Shown here: positions 43,261 to 52,331 of the stretch, piece by piece | How positions within the stretch are numbered: position 1 is the stretch's first letter | Layout: every line of letters starts with the position of its first letter | Origin: Promicromonospora sp042731755 | GTDB taxonomy: Bacteria > Actinomycetota > Actinomycetes > Actinomycetales > Cellulomonadaceae | Direction of reading: 5' to 3' | Assembly (NCBI RefSeq): GCF_042731755.1 | Contig: NZ_JBHWLR010000025.1 | Location: 1 to 64,000, forward strand | DNA: 64,000 nucleotides | Position numbers and translations under genes: made by a program | The notes under the pieces: model-generated | Database searches by the model: none | What the model saw: only the letters and a program-made list of their open reading frames with translations | What the model was told of the DNA's origin: nothing

Positions 43261-44696
43261 TGAGCGCAGAAACGCAAGCGCCAGAGCAGCGCTCCGACGA
43301 TGAGATCATCGCCAGCATCGGCTCGTACGAGTACGGCTGGCACGACAGCGACGCCGCGGGCATGTCCGCGCAGCGCGGCCTGAGCGAAGAGGTTGTCCGC
43401 AACATCTCGGCTCTGAAGAACGAGCCCGAGTGGATGCTGAACCAGCGGCTCAAGGCCCTGCGCCTCTTCGGCAAGAAGCCCATGCCGAGCTGGGGCTCCG
43501 ACCTGTCGGGCATCGACTTCGACAAGATCAAGTACTTCGTGCGCTCCACGGAGAAGCAGGCCACGTCCTGGGAGGAGCTGCCCGAGGACATCAAGGCCAC
43601 GTACGACCGGCTCGGCATCCCCGAGGCGGAGAAGCAGCGTCTCGTCGCGGGTGTCGCTGCCCAGTACGAGTCCGAGGTCGTCTACCACCAGATCCGCGAG
43701 GACCTGGAGGAGCAGGGTGTCATCTTCGTCGACACCGACACCGGCCTGCGCGACTACCCGGAGCTGTTCCAGGAGTACTTCGGCACGGTCATCCCGTCGG
43801 GCGACAACAAGTTCGCCGCGCTGAACTCGGCCGTCTGGTCGGGCGGCTCGTTCGTCTACGTGCCGCCGGGCGTGCACGTGGAGATCCCGCTGCAGGCCTA
43901 CTTCCGGATCAACACCGAGAACATGGGCCAGTTCGAGCGCACGCTGATCATCGCCGACGAGGGCAGCTACGTGCACTACGTCGAGGGCTGCACGGCGCCG
44001 ATCTACACGTCGGACTCCCTGCACTCGGCCGTCGTCGAGATCGTCGTCAAGAAGAACGCCCGCGTGCGCTACACGACGATCCAGAACTGGTCGAACAACG
44101 TGTACAACCTGGTGACCAAGCGGGCCACGGCCGCCGAGGGCGCCACCATGGAGTGGGTCGACGGCAACATCGGCTCGAAGGTCACCATGAAGTACCCGGC
44201 GATCTACCTGCTGGGCGAGCACGCCCGCGGCGAGACGCTGTCCATCGCCTTCGCGGGCGAGGGCCAGCACCAGGACGCCGGCGCGAAGATGGTCCACGCG
44301 GCACCGAACACGTCGTCGTCGATCGTCAGCAAGTCCGTGGCGCGCGGCGGCGGCCGCACGTCGTACCGCGGTCTGGTGCAGGTGCTCGAGGGTGCCTCCC
44401 ACTCCGCGTCCAACGTCCTCTGCGACGCGCTGCTGGTCGACCAGATCTCCCGCAGCGACACCTACCCGTACGTGGACGTCCGCGAGGACGACGTGTCCAT
44501 GGGTCACGAGGCCACGGTCTCGCGGGTGAGCGAGGACCAGCTGTTCTACCTCATGTCCCGGGGTATGGAGGAGACCGAGGCCATGGCCATGATCGTGCGC
44601 GGGTTCGTCGAGCCCATCGCGCGCGAGCTGCCCATGGAGTACGCACTCGAGCTCAACCGCCTCATCGAGCTGCAGATGGAAGGGTCCGTCGGCTGA
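43260..44696 (+). CDS. sufB: Fe-S cluster scaffold subunit SufB
   Basis: Core subunit of the SufBC2D scaffold that assembles Fe-S clusters. 478 aa with family stretches SEEVVRNISALKNEPEWMLN, KIKYFVRSTEKQATSWEELP, the beta-helix segment YVHYVEGCTAPIYTSDSLHS (with the functional Cys), NMGQFERTLIIADEGSYVHY, and C-terminal MGHEATVSRVSEDQLFYLMS. ATG 43260 overlaps the sufR stop by one base, with GAAGGAAAG upstream. It lacks inteins, unlike the mycobacterial orthologue. Confidence 0.97.
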   Translation: MSAETQAPEQRSDDEIIASIGSYEYGWHDSDAAGMSAQRGLSEEVVRNISALKNEPEWMLNQRLKALRLFGKKPMPSWGSDLSGIDFDKIKYFVRSTEKQATSWEELPEDIKATYDRLGIPEAEKQRLVAGVAAQYESEVVYHQIREDLEEQGVIFVDTDTGLRDYPELFQEYFGTVIPSGDNKFAALNSAVWSGGSFVYVPPGVHVEIPLQAYFRINTENMGQFERTLIIADEGSYVHYVEGCTAPIYTSDSLHSAVVEIVVKKNARVRYTTIQNWSNNVYNLVTKRATAAEGATMEWVDGNIGSKVTMKYPAIYLLGEHARGETLSIAFAGEGQHQDAGAKMVHAAPNTSSSIVSKSVARGGGRTSYRGLVQVLEGASHSASNVLCDALLVDQISRSDTYPYVDVREDDVSMGHEATVSRVSEDQLFYLMSRGMEETEAMAMIVRGFVEPIARELPMEYALELNRLIELQMEGSVG

Positions 44697-44697
44697 C

Positions 44698-45915
44698 ATG
44701 ACTCTCACGACCGATCACTCGCGCGCTGTTGCCGACGGCGCCCACACCCACGGCGTCGGCGGCAAGCCCCAGGGCTCCCGCGCCGAGCGCCTCACCTCGT
44801 TCTCCCTGGAGGACATCCCCGTGCCCAACGGGCGCGAGGAGGAGTGGCGCTTCTCCCCGGCCGACCGCCTCCAGCCGCTGTTCCAGGCGGACCTGGGCTC
44901 CTCGGGCGTCACGGTCGAGGTGACCGCCGCCCCCGAGGTGAAGGTGGAGACCGTCGCCCGCGACGACGCCCGTCTGGGCACCGCCGGCAAGCCCGGCGAC
45001 CGCACCGCCGTCACCGCGTGGAACGCCTTCGAGCAGGCCACCGTGGTGACGATCCCGGCCGAGGCCGTGGCCTCCGACGTCACCTCCGTGCGCCTGGAGG
45101 GCGTGTCCACGGACGCGACCGCGGCCCACGTGCTGGTCCGTGCCGAGCGGCACTCCGAGGCCGTCGTGGTCATCGACCACAACGGCGTCGGCTCGCTCGC
45201 CGAGACCGTCGAGATCGTGGTCGAGGACGGCGCGCACCTCACCGTCGTCAGCGTCCAGGACTGGTCCGACGGCGCCGTGCACGCCTCGTCGCACCGGGCC
45301 CGGATCGGCCGCGACGCGAAGCTCAAGCACGTCGTGGTGACGTTCGGCGGCGACGTCGTGCGCATCACGCCGGACGCCGAGTTCACCGCCGAGGGCGGCG
45401 ACGTCGAGATGGTGGGCCTCTACTTCGCGGACACCGACCAGCACCAGGAGCACCGCCTCTTCGTGGACCACGCGGTGCCGGAGTGCAAGTCCCGCGTGAC
45501 CTACAAGGGCGCCCTGCAGGGCGCCGGCGCGCACACCGTGTGGGTGGGCGACGTGCTGATCCGCGCGAACGCCGAGAACACCGACACCTACGAGCTCAAC
45601 CGCAACCTGGTCCTCTCGGACGGCGCGCGCGCGGACTCGGTGCCGAACCTCGAGATCGAGACCGGCGAGATCGCCGGCGCCGGCCACGCCAGCGCCACCG
45701 GCCGGTTCGACGACGAGCAGCTCTTCTACCTCCAGGCCCGGGGCATCCCCGAGATCGAGGCCCGTCGTCTCGTCGTGCGCGGCTTCTTCGCCGAGCTCAT
45801 CCACGAGATCGGCGTCCCGTCGGTCGAGGAGCGCCTGCTGGCCTCCATCGAGGCCGAGCTGGAGAAGTCGATGAGCGTGATCACCGGGGCACCGGCCGAG
45901 GCTCCGACCGCATGA
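44698..45915 (+). CDS. sufD: Fe-S cluster assembly protein SufD
   Basis: SufB paralogue forming the SufB-SufD heterodimer. 405 aa; PVPNGREEEWRFSPADRLQP near the N terminus, beta-helix core, and the C-terminal helical part ASATGRFDDEQLFYLQARGI and EARRLVVRGFFAELIHEIG that parallels the SufB C terminus. One base separates it from the sufB stop, and its own stop overlaps the Rieske gene (ATGA). No nucleophilic Cys equivalent to that of SufB is needed in SufD. Confidence 0.95.
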   Translation: MTLTTDHSRAVADGAHTHGVGGKPQGSRAERLTSFSLEDIPVPNGREEEWRFSPADRLQPLFQADLGSSGVTVEVTAAPEVKVETVARDDARLGTAGKPGDRTAVTAWNAFEQATVVTIPAEAVASDVTSVRLEGVSTDATAAHVLVRAERHSEAVVVIDHNGVGSLAETVEIVVEDGAHLTVVSVQDWSDGAVHASSHRARIGRDAKLKHVVVTFGGDVVRITPDAEFTAEGGDVEMVGLYFADTDQHQEHRLFVDHAVPECKSRVTYKGALQGAGAHTVWVGDVLIRANAENTDTYELNRNLVLSDGARADSVPNLEIETGEIAGAGHASATGRFDDEQLFYLQARGIPEIEARRLVVRGFFAELIHEIGVPSVEERLLASIEAELEKSMSVITGAPAEAPTA

Positions 45916-46256
45916 CCGCGCAGCTGGCCTGCATGACCGACGACCTGGGACCGGAGGAGGCGATGCTCGTGGAGCTCGACGGCGCCGACGGCGCCCCGGT
46001 CGCGGTCGCGGTGGCCCGCGACGCCGACGGCAACTTCCACGCCATCTCGGACGTCTGCTCGCACGGCGCCGTCTCGCTGTCCGACGGCGAGGTCGAGGGC
46101 TGCCTCGTGGAGTGCTGGCTGCACGGTTCCCAGTTCGACCTGCGGACCGGCCAGCCCGTCCAGCTCCCGGCGGTGCGCCCCGTGCCCGTCTACCCGGTGA
46201 CCGTCGACGGCGAGCGCGTGCTCGTCGACATCGACGTGACCGTCCCCGTCTCCTGA
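45912..46256 (+). CDS. Rieske 2Fe-2S ferredoxin in the suf operon
   Basis: A 114-aa soluble Rieske protein related to the small subunit of bacterial dioxygenases and nitrite reductases. The cluster ligands are C49-x-H51 (VCSHGA) and C68-x2-H71 (ECWLHGSQF). Its place between sufD and sufC is usual in actinobacteria, and it probably supplies electrons for cluster assembly or for repair. ATG 45912 overlaps the sufD stop. Confidence 0.93.
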   Translation: MTAQLACMTDDLGPEEAMLVELDGADGAPVAVAVARDADGNFHAISDVCSHGAVSLSDGEVEGCLVECWLHGSQFDLRTGQPVQLPAVRPVPVYPVTVDGERVLVDIDVTVPVS

Positions 46257-46288
46257 ACCACTGACTTCGCAACCCTGGAGTAACAGAT

Positions 46289-47059
46289 ATGCCCACCCTC
46301 GAGATCCGCGACCTGCATGTCAGCGTCGAGACCAAGGAAGGCCCCAAGCCGATCCTGCGCGGCGTCGACCTGACGATCGCCAGCGGTGAGACCCACGCGA
46401 TCATGGGCCCCAACGGCTCGGGCAAGTCCACCCTGGCCTCGGCGCTCGCCGGCCACCCCAAGTACACCGTCACCTCGGGCACCGTCACGCTCGACGGCGA
46501 GAACCTGCTGGAGATGACGGTCGACCAGCGTGCCCGCGCCGGCCTCTTCCTGGCCATGCAGTACCCGGTCGAGGTCACCGGCGTCTCCGTCGCGAACTTC
46601 CTGCGGACCGCCAAGACTGCCATCGACGGCACCGCCCCCGCCCTGCGCACGTGGGGCAAGGAGGTCAAGGGCGCGATGGAGAACCTGCGCATGGACCCGG
46701 CCTTCGCCGAGCGCTCCGTGAACGAGGGCTTCTCCGGCGGCGAGAAGAAGCGCCACGAGATCCTGCAGATGGAGCTCTTCAAGCCGCGCTTCGCCATCCT
46801 CGACGAGACCGACTCCGGCCTCGACGTCGACGCGCTGCGCATCGTGTCGGAGGGCGTGAACCGCGCCAAGGCGAACACCGACATCGGGATCCTGCTGATC
46901 ACGCACTACACGCGCATCCTGCGCTACATCAAGCCCGACTTCGTGCACGTCTTCGTCGACGGCAAGATCGCCGAGGAGGGCGGCTCCGAGCTGGCCGACC
47001 GCCTCGAGGAAGAGGGCTACGACAAGTACGTCGGCGCGAACGCGACGGCCACGGCCTGA
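46289..47059 (+). CDS. sufC: Fe-S cluster assembly ATPase SufC
   Basis: ABC-type ATPase that drives conformational change in SufB-SufD. 256 aa with Walker A GPNGSGKSTLASALAGHP (about residues 36-53), signature FSGGEKKRHEILQMEL, Walker B FAILDETDSGLDVDALRIVS and LLITHYTRILRYIKPDFVHV as H-loop. GGAG lies 8 bases before ATG 46289. It belongs to the operon, with a 32-base gap from the Rieske gene. Confidence 0.97.
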   Translation: MPTLEIRDLHVSVETKEGPKPILRGVDLTIASGETHAIMGPNGSGKSTLASALAGHPKYTVTSGTVTLDGENLLEMTVDQRARAGLFLAMQYPVEVTGVSVANFLRTAKTAIDGTAPALRTWGKEVKGAMENLRMDPAFAERSVNEGFSGGEKKRHEILQMELFKPRFAILDETDSGLDVDALRIVSEGVNRAKANTDIGILLITHYTRILRYIKPDFVHVFVDGKIAEEGGSELADRLEEEGYDKYVGANATATA

Positions 47060-47086
47060 CCGACCGCTGAGGCACTTCGAGGGGAC

Positions 47087-48418
47087 ATGATGACCACCAC
47101 CACCGTGCGACCGGGCGACCCGGCGCCGCAGGCCACGGAGAGCGGCTCGCTCTCCACCACCGAGCTGGCCGCCGTCCGGGCTGACTTCCCGCTGCTCGAG
47201 CGCACGGTGCGGGGTGGCCAACCCCTCGTGTACCTGGACTCCGCCGCCACGTCCCAGAAACCCCAGGTGGTGCTGGACACCGAGGTGGACTTCTACGAGC
47301 AGCGCAACGCCGCGGTCCACCGCGGCGCGCACCAGCTCGCCGAGGAGGCCACCGAGGCGTTCGAGCAGGCGCGCGCGGCGGTCGCCGCGTTCGTCGGGGC
47401 CGACGAGGGCGAGATCGTCTGGCAGCCGGGTGCGACCGCGGCGATCAACGTCGTGGCCTACGCCTTCTCCAACGCGACCCTGGGTCGCGGGGGAGAGGCC
47501 GCGGCGCGGTTCCGGCTCGCGCCGGGCGACGAGATCGTGGTCACCGAGGCGGAGCACCACGCCAACCTCGTCCCGTGGCAGGAGCTGGCCGCCCGGACGG
47601 GCGCCGTCCTGCGCTGGATCCCCGTGGCGGACGACGGTCGGCTCGACCTCTCGACCCTCGACGAGGTCGTCACCGAGCGCACCCGTGTGCTCGCCTTCGG
47701 GCACGTGTCGAACGTGACCGGCGCGATCGCGCCCGTGGCCACGCTCGTCGCGGCGGCCAAGCGGGTCGGCGCGCTCACCGTGCTCGACGCCTGCCAGTCC
47801 GTGCCGAACATGCCCGTGGACCTCCACGAGCTCGGCGTCGACTTCGCGGCGTTCAGCGGGCACAAGATGCTCGGCCCGACCGGCGTCGGTGCCCTGTACG
47901 GGCGGCGTGAGCTGCTGGAAGCCATGCCGCCGACCATCACCGGCGGGTCCATGGTCGAGGTCGTGACCATGGAGGCCACCACCTACGCGCCGCCGCCGCA
48001 GCGGTTCGAGGCGGGCACCCAGATGGTGGCCCAGGCCGTCGGCATGGGCTGCGCGGCGGAGTACCTCGGCGAGCTCGGCATGACGGGCGTGGCCCGGCAC
48101 GAGACCGAGCTGGCCGCCGAGATGCTGAAGATCGCCGACATCCCGGGCGTCCGGGTGATCGGCCCGCTCGACACGGCCGACCGGCTCGCCGTGGTCTCGT
48201 TCGTGGTCGACGGCGTGCACGCGCACGACGTCGGACAGGTGCTGGACGACAAGGGCATCGCCGTGCGGGTGGGGCACCACTGCGCGCAGCCGCTGCACCG
48301 CCGGTTCGGCGTGGCCGCCACGGCGCGCGCCTCGGCGTCGGTCTACACGACGGTCGAAGAAGTTGTCGCCTTCCGGGAAGCGTTGGCGGGGGTCCGGGCG
48401 TTCTTCGGAGCAGAGTGA
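47087..48418 (+). CDS. sufS: cysteine desulfurase SufS
   Basis: PLP-dependent group II cysteine desulfurase that takes sulfur from cysteine and passes it to SufU. 443 aa; the PLP lysine is K260 (FSGHKMLGPTG) and the persulfide cysteine C399 (RVGHHCAQPLHRRFGV). LVYLDSAATSQKPQVVLD and NAAVHRGAHQLAEEATEAFE mark the N-terminal region. Two ATGs, 47087 and 47090, are both possible. It is followed by sufU, its sulfur acceptor. Confidence 0.96.
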   Translation: MMTTTTVRPGDPAPQATESGSLSTTELAAVRADFPLLERTVRGGQPLVYLDSAATSQKPQVVLDTEVDFYEQRNAAVHRGAHQLAEEATEAFEQARAAVAAFVGADEGEIVWQPGATAAINVVAYAFSNATLGRGGEAAARFRLAPGDEIVVTEAEHHANLVPWQELAARTGAVLRWIPVADDGRLDLSTLDEVVTERTRVLAFGHVSNVTGAIAPVATLVAAAKRVGALTVLDACQSVPNMPVDLHELGVDFAAFSGHKMLGPTGVGALYGRRELLEAMPPTITGGSMVEVVTMEATTYAPPPQRFEAGTQMVAQAVGMGCAAEYLGELGMTGVARHETELAAEMLKIADIPGVRVIGPLDTADRLAVVSFVVDGVHAHDVGQVLDDKGIAVRVGHHCAQPLHRRFGVAATARASASVYTTVEEVVAFREALAGVRAFFGAE

Positions 48419-48449
48419 TTTCTTCGGTGAGATCTAGAAAGGCAGCGTC

Positions 48450-48929
48450 GTGAGCACGCTCGAGCAGATGTACCAGCAGGTGATCCTGGACCACGCGAAG
48501 CACCCGGTGGGCCGTGGGCTCGTCGACGTCGCGTCGGTGGAGGGACACCTCGCGGGGGAGTCGCACCAGGTGAACCCGACGTGCGGTGACGAGGTGACCC
48601 TCCGGGTCGACGTCACGCCGGAGGGTTCCGTGGCGGGCGTCTCGTGGGAGGGGCAGGGATGCTCCATCTCGCAGGCGTCCGTGTCGGTCATGACCTCGCT
48701 CGTCGAGGGCGCGGACCTCGCCGAGGTGGCGCGGCTCGACGGCCTGTTCCACGACCTGATGTCGTCCCGCGGCAAGGGCCTGGGCGACGACGACGCCGAG
48801 GACGCCCTCGGCGACGCGACCGCCTTCACCGGCGTGTCGCAGTACCCCGCCCGGATCAAGTGCGCGCTGCTCGGCTGGGCGGCGCTCAAGGACTCGCTGG
48901 CGCGCAGCGGCGCGCTGGCCACGAGCTGA
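48450..48929 (+). CDS. sufU: sulfur acceptor/scaffold SufU
   Basis: Zinc-dependent sulfur-transfer protein of the Gram-positive SUF system, 159 aa. The three conserved cysteines are C45 (NPTCGDEV), C71 (GQGCSISQAS) and C138 (RIKCALLGW), with an Asp before the second in the usual place. GTG 48450 has AGAAAGG 7 bases upstream. It partners SufS directly upstream. Confidence 0.95.
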   Translation: MSTLEQMYQQVILDHAKHPVGRGLVDVASVEGHLAGESHQVNPTCGDEVTLRVDVTPEGSVAGVSWEGQGCSISQASVSVMTSLVEGADLAEVARLDGLFHDLMSSRGKGLGDDDAEDALGDATAFTGVSQYPARIKCALLGWAALKDSLARSGALATS

Positions 48930-48939
48930 GGAGAGACCG

Positions 48940-49317
48940 ATGACTGAGGCGAGCACCGACGTCGGGCAGGATGCCCCGGCCGCTCCGGCGGAGGGCGTGG
49001 GCCCGTCGCCCACCACCGTGGTGGACGTCGAGGAGGCCATGCGCGACGTGATCGACCCCGAGCTGGGCATCAACGTCGTGGACCTGGGCCTGATCTACGG
49101 CATCCAGGTGGACCAGAACAACCACGCGACCATCGACATGACGCTCACGTCGGCGGCCTGCCCGCTGACCGACGTCATCGAGGACCAGAGCGCCCAGGCG
49201 CTCGAGGGCCTCGTGGACGGGTTCCGCGTGAACTGGGTCTGGATGCCGCCGTGGGGTCCGGAGAAGATCACGGACGACGGCAAGGAGCAGCTCCGGATGC
49301 TGGGCTTCAACGTCTGA
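48940..49317 (+). CDS. sufT: SufT / MIP18 (DUF59) protein
   Basis: A 125-aa DUF59 protein helping Fe-S cluster maturation or delivery. The conserved VEEAMRDVIDPELGINVVDL and IDMTLTSAACPLTDVIEDQ (with the conserved Cys) and VNWVWMPPWGPEKITDDGKE are diagnostic. ATG 48940 is preceded by GAGGAGAGA. Last gene of the operon, followed by two strong hairpins. Confidence 0.93.
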   Translation: MTEASTDVGQDAPAAPAEGVGPSPTTVVDVEEAMRDVIDPELGINVVDLGLIYGIQVDQNNHATIDMTLTSAACPLTDVIEDQSAQALEGLVDGFRVNWVWMPPWGPEKITDDGKEQLRMLGFNV

Positions 49318-49328
49318 GGATCTTCCGG

Positions 49329-49359
49329 GTTTCCGGCTGATCCTCTGATCAGCGGAAAC
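49329..49359 (+). terminator. suf operon terminator, hairpin 1
   Basis: GTTTCCG(g)CTGATC and GATCAGCGGAAAC form a 13-bp stem with one bulged base and a CTCT loop, 11 bases after sufT. It is followed by a second stem, so the pair could end transcription from both sides. Confidence 0.7.
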
Positions 49360-49378
49360 GCTGCTTGACCTGCGGTTT

Positions 49379-49406
49379 CGCCTCGGGTCCCACGGGACCC
49401 GAGGCG
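49379..49406. terminator. bidirectional terminator, hairpin 2
   Basis: CGCCTCGGGTCC (49379-49390) and its exact complement (49395-49406) around a CACG loop, flanked by TTT on the left and TTCCT on the right. It lies between the convergent sufT and Ser/Thr kinase genes. Confidence 0.75.
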
Positions 49407-49416
49407 TTCCTGCGGG

Positions 49417-51231
49417 TCAGCCGGCGGGCACCCACTCGTTCGGCAGGAGGAAGTTCGTGCCGAAGCTGGACGAGCGGTAGCCGTCCCGCTCCGCCGTCAC
49501 CGTCACCCGCGCCTGATGGCCGGCCCTGCCGCCGCCGATCCAGATGCGCCGGCTGGGCGTGTAGTTGCCCCACCTGATGGTCTCGTCCTCGGTGACGTCG
49601 ACCCACGACCACGTATAGGTGACCTCGGGGTCCTCCTCGAACTCGCAGTGGGCGAACCAGCCGGAGTTCACCTCGCCAGGGCTCAGGCGTACCGAGCAGC
49701 TCGGCTTCGGCACGTTCGGCTGGGGCACGGCGCCGGTGGCGTTGGAGAGCACCGCGGTCTCGGCGTACCCCGACCGGGTGCCGGTCAGCTTGACCTGGAC
49801 GGGTTTGCCCACGTCGCCGATCGCGACGGTGTAGCTGCACGAACCGAGGTTGTCCCGCTCCTCGCCGCCGATGCTCCACACGCACGTACTGCTGGCCGGC
49901 TGCGGCGCCCAGTTCTTCGGCCACGCGGTGACCTTCTGGCCCACCGCGACCTGCGCCGGGATCGACACGGTGCCCGGCCGGAACTGGGTCAGGACGGCGT
50001 CCTGCTCCTCGGCGGCCCCGTCGTCCGGCTCGTCGACCGGGGTGGTCGGGGCACTGGGCGACGCCGACGGCTTCGTCGACGACTCCTTCGTGCTCGGGCT
50101 GGGGCTGGGGCTGGGCGTGCCGGAGGGTTCCGCGGGTGCGGACTCCTCGGCCTGGAGCGTGCTGCCCGTGCTGGGCGTGTCGTCCGGGCCCAGGAAGTGC
50201 ACGAGCGCCGCCGCGGCCCCACCACCGGCCAGCACCAGGCCGAGCGCGACCAGGCCGGTCAGGACCCGGCGCCGCACCCGGCTCGGCGCGGGCGCCTCCG
50301 GGGCGGCGTCCGGCGTCTGCTCCGCGCCCAGCACGGTGTCCGCGCCGGCCACGCCGGTGCCGGTCAGGCCGGTGACCTCGGGCTCGACCAGCGGCAGGGG
50401 AGCGAGCGCGGCGAGGACCGCCGCCGTCGTCGGGCGCGCGGCCGGGTCCTTGGCCAGGCACGCGGTCACCAGACCCCGCAGACCGGCCGGCACGTCCTCC
50501 AGGGCGGGCGGCTCGTGCACGATCCGGTAGGTGACCGTGGCCAGGCTGCCCGTCCCGAACGGCGGGGTCCCGGTCGCCGCGAGGTGCGCGACCGCGCCGA
50601 GCGACCACACGTCGGTCGCGGCGGTCACGGCCTCGCCACGGGCCTGCTCGGGCGACATGAACTGGGGCGTGCCCGGCTGGACGCCGGTGGTGGTCAGCGA
50701 GGTCGCGTCGGAGTCGGCGACGACGCCCAGGTCGATCAGCACCGGCCCGTCGGGGCCGAGGAGCACGTTGGTGGGCTTGACGTCGCGGTGGACGAGTCCT
50801 TGGCGGTGGATCGCGTCCAGGGCCTCGGTGAGGCCGGTGACGAGCTCGCGCACGGCGTCCTCGGGCAGGGTTCCCAGCTCGGTGATGGCCTGCGCGAGGG
50901 TGGGTCCGGGCACGTGCTCGGTGGCCAGCCAGGGTGTGGGCGCGTCGACGTCGTAGTCGACGACGGCGGCCGTGCGGTGGCTGCGCAGCCGGGTCGCGGC
51001 GGATACCTCGCGGCGGAACCGGGTGCGGAACTCGCTCTCGCCCGTGCGTTCGGGGTGGATCACCTTGATCGCGAGCAGGCGGCCGCTGCGGGTCGCGCCG
51101 AGGTAGACCACGCCCATGCCGCCCTGGCCGAGCCGGCCGCGGATCTCGTAGCCGCCGATCTCGGGCGGGTCGTCGGTGGCGGGAGGCTTGACCTCGGGCA
51201 CTGGGACACGTCGGACCACGGCGGACAGCAC
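49417..51231 (-). CDS. membrane Ser/Thr protein kinase with DLG motif
   Basis: PknB-type receptor kinase of 604 aa. The kinase domain (about residues 25-285) has GRLGQGGMGVVYLG, AIKVIHPE (catalytic Lys), HRDVKPTNVLL and APE-equivalent SPEQARGE; the metal-binding DFG is DLG (LIDLGVVAD), a rarer but functional variant in bacteria. One membrane helix (about 323-345) leads to a Ser/Pro/Thr-rich linker (about 360-410) and an extracytoplasmic domain with two Ig-like repeats holding Cys pairs, but no PASTA repeat. The GTG start at 51231 is chosen because TACGCT sits six bases upstream (leaderless). Ligand unknown. Confidence 0.88.
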   Translation of the reverse strand: MLSAVVRRVPVPEVKPPATDDPPEIGGYEIRGRLGQGGMGVVYLGATRSGRLLAIKVIHPERTGESEFRTRFRREVSAATRLRSHRTAAVVDYDVDAPTPWLATEHVPGPTLAQAITELGTLPEDAVRELVTGLTEALDAIHRQGLVHRDVKPTNVLLGPDGPVLIDLGVVADSDATSLTTTGVQPGTPQFMSPEQARGEAVTAATDVWSLGAVAHLAATGTPPFGTGSLATVTYRIVHEPPALEDVPAGLRGLVTACLAKDPAARPTTAAVLAALAPLPLVEPEVTGLTGTGVAGADTVLGAEQTPDAAPEAPAPSRVRRRVLTGLVALGLVLAGGGAAAALVHFLGPDDTPSTGSTLQAEESAPAEPSGTPSPSPSPSTKESSTKPSASPSAPTTPVDEPDDGAAEEQDAVLTQFRPGTVSIPAQVAVGQKVTAWPKNWAPQPASSTCVWSIGGEERDNLGSCSYTVAIGDVGKPVQVKLTGTRSGYAETAVLSNATGAVPQPNVPKPSCSVRLSPGEVNSGWFAHCEFEEDPEVTYTWSWVDVTEDETIRWGNYTPSRRIWIGGGRAGHQARVTVTAERDGYRSSSFGTNFLLPNEWVPAG

Positions 51232-51243
51232 GGAAGGAGCGTA
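51229..51243 (-). promoter_or_regulatory. leaderless promoter of the Ser/Thr kinase
   Basis: Minus strand TACGCT (51243 to 51238), six bases, GTG at 51231. No ribosome-binding site is present. Confidence 0.48.
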
Positions 51244-51302
51244 ACGGACGTACTCGGCTTCACCCGCCACGAGGGGAGTTCTACCCGCCGCTGACACCAA
51301 AC

Positions 51303-52184
51303 CTAGAGCTCGGCAGGCCTGGGCTGGTCGGGGGCGGTCAGACTCCCGAGGAGCCGGAGTCGTTCCTCGTGCGCAGTGCCGGGTTCCGCGGTGTAGAGCG
51401 AGATGTCGTAGACGGCGCGGCCTGCCGTCGGGAGGTCGACCGACTGGTACGTGAGCTCCAGGTCGCCCACGTCGGGGTGGTGGAGCCGCTTGGTCCCGTG
51501 GTGGCTGATGCGGATGTCATGGGAGGCCCACAGGGTTCGGAACTCCGGGCTCAGGGTCGAGAGCTCGCCGACGAGGTCTCGTAGCGCCTTGTCGTAGGGT
51601 TCGCGTCCGGCCTCGGCGCGCAGGAGCGCGACGCTGCTCGCGGCCCCGTCCTCCCAGTCGACGAAGAAGTCGCGCGAGTTCGGGTCGAGCAGGTGGTAGC
51701 GCGCGAAGTTCGCGCGCCCGTGACCCGTGGTCGTCTCGCTCGCGAACATCGGGGCGTGCAGCGCTCTGGCGAGCGGGTTGGTCGCGAGCACGTCCAGGCG
51801 CCCGTTACGGACGAACGCCGCCGACATGGTGATCGAGTCGAGCATCCACTGCACGGCGGGAGCGATCGGGGCCTCACGTTTGCGGGCGGCCTGGCGGCGC
51901 GCGGGGCGCGCGGCCCGAGCGAGGTCGAACAGGTAGGTGCGCTCGTCGTCGTCGAGGCGCAGGGCGAGGGCGACGGCGTCCAGCACCTCCTCGGAGACGC
52001 CGGCGATGTGACCTTTCTCGAGGCGGGTGTACCACTCGGTACTCACCCCGGCGAGCACGGCGACCTCTTCACGGCGCAGCCCGGGCACCCGGCGACGGGA
52101 GCTGGTGGGAAGCCCGACCTGGTCGGGTGTGAGCCGGGCCCGCCTGCTGGCCAGGAAGTCCCGGATGTCCGAGCGGTTGTCCAT
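51303..52184 (-). CDS. XRE-family regulator with MmyB-like ligand domain
   Basis: A 293-aa regulator. The N-terminal Xre helix-turn-helix spans residues about 8-75 (DIRDFLASRRARLTPDQVGL, VPGLRREEVAVLAGVSTEWY). The C-terminal MmyB-like/PAS-related domain reads RNGRLDVLATNPLARALHAP, LDPNSRDFFVDWEDGA and HHPDVGDLELTYQSVDLP. These regulators typically control an adjacent, divergent oxidoreductase or transporter gene; here an MFS pump and an alcohol dehydrogenase lie on the other side of a 147-base region. ATG 52184 is supported by TACCGT seven bases upstream. Confidence 0.9.
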   Translation of the reverse strand: MDNRSDIRDFLASRRARLTPDQVGLPTSSRRRVPGLRREEVAVLAGVSTEWYTRLEKGHIAGVSEEVLDAVALALRLDDDERTYLFDLARAARPARRQAARKREAPIAPAVQWMLDSITMSAAFVRNGRLDVLATNPLARALHAPMFASETTTGHGRANFARYHLLDPNSRDFFVDWEDGAASSVALLRAEAGREPYDKALRDLVGELSTLSPEFRTLWASHDIRISHHGTKRLHHPDVGDLELTYQSVDLPTAGRAVYDISLYTAEPGTAHEERLRLLGSLTAPDQPRPAEL

Positions 52185-52197
52185 GCCGTCCACGGTA
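52182..52197 (-). promoter_or_regulatory. leaderless promoter of the XRE regulator
   Basis: Minus strand TACCGT (52197 to 52192), seven bases, ATG at 52184. No Shine-Dalgarno. Confidence 0.48.
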
Positions 52198-52225
52198 CGC
52201 ACGAGCTGACCGGTGAGGGGGGTCG

Positions 52226-52251
52226 AGGTTGTACCCCCACAGACGCAACCT
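52226..52251. promoter_or_regulatory. inverted repeat in the XRE/MFS divergent region
   Basis: AGGTTG (52226-52231) and CAACCT (52246-52251), 14 bases apart. A third related half (AGGGTTGAAC near 52270) follows. Candidate operator for the divergent regulator; unproven. Confidence 0.4.
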
Positions 52252-52331
52252 TCCCCGCTCGTGCCGACAGGGTTGAACTGGATGACGTCGCCCTCCGGCG
52301 ACCGCACACGACAAGGATCTGAGGTTCATCC

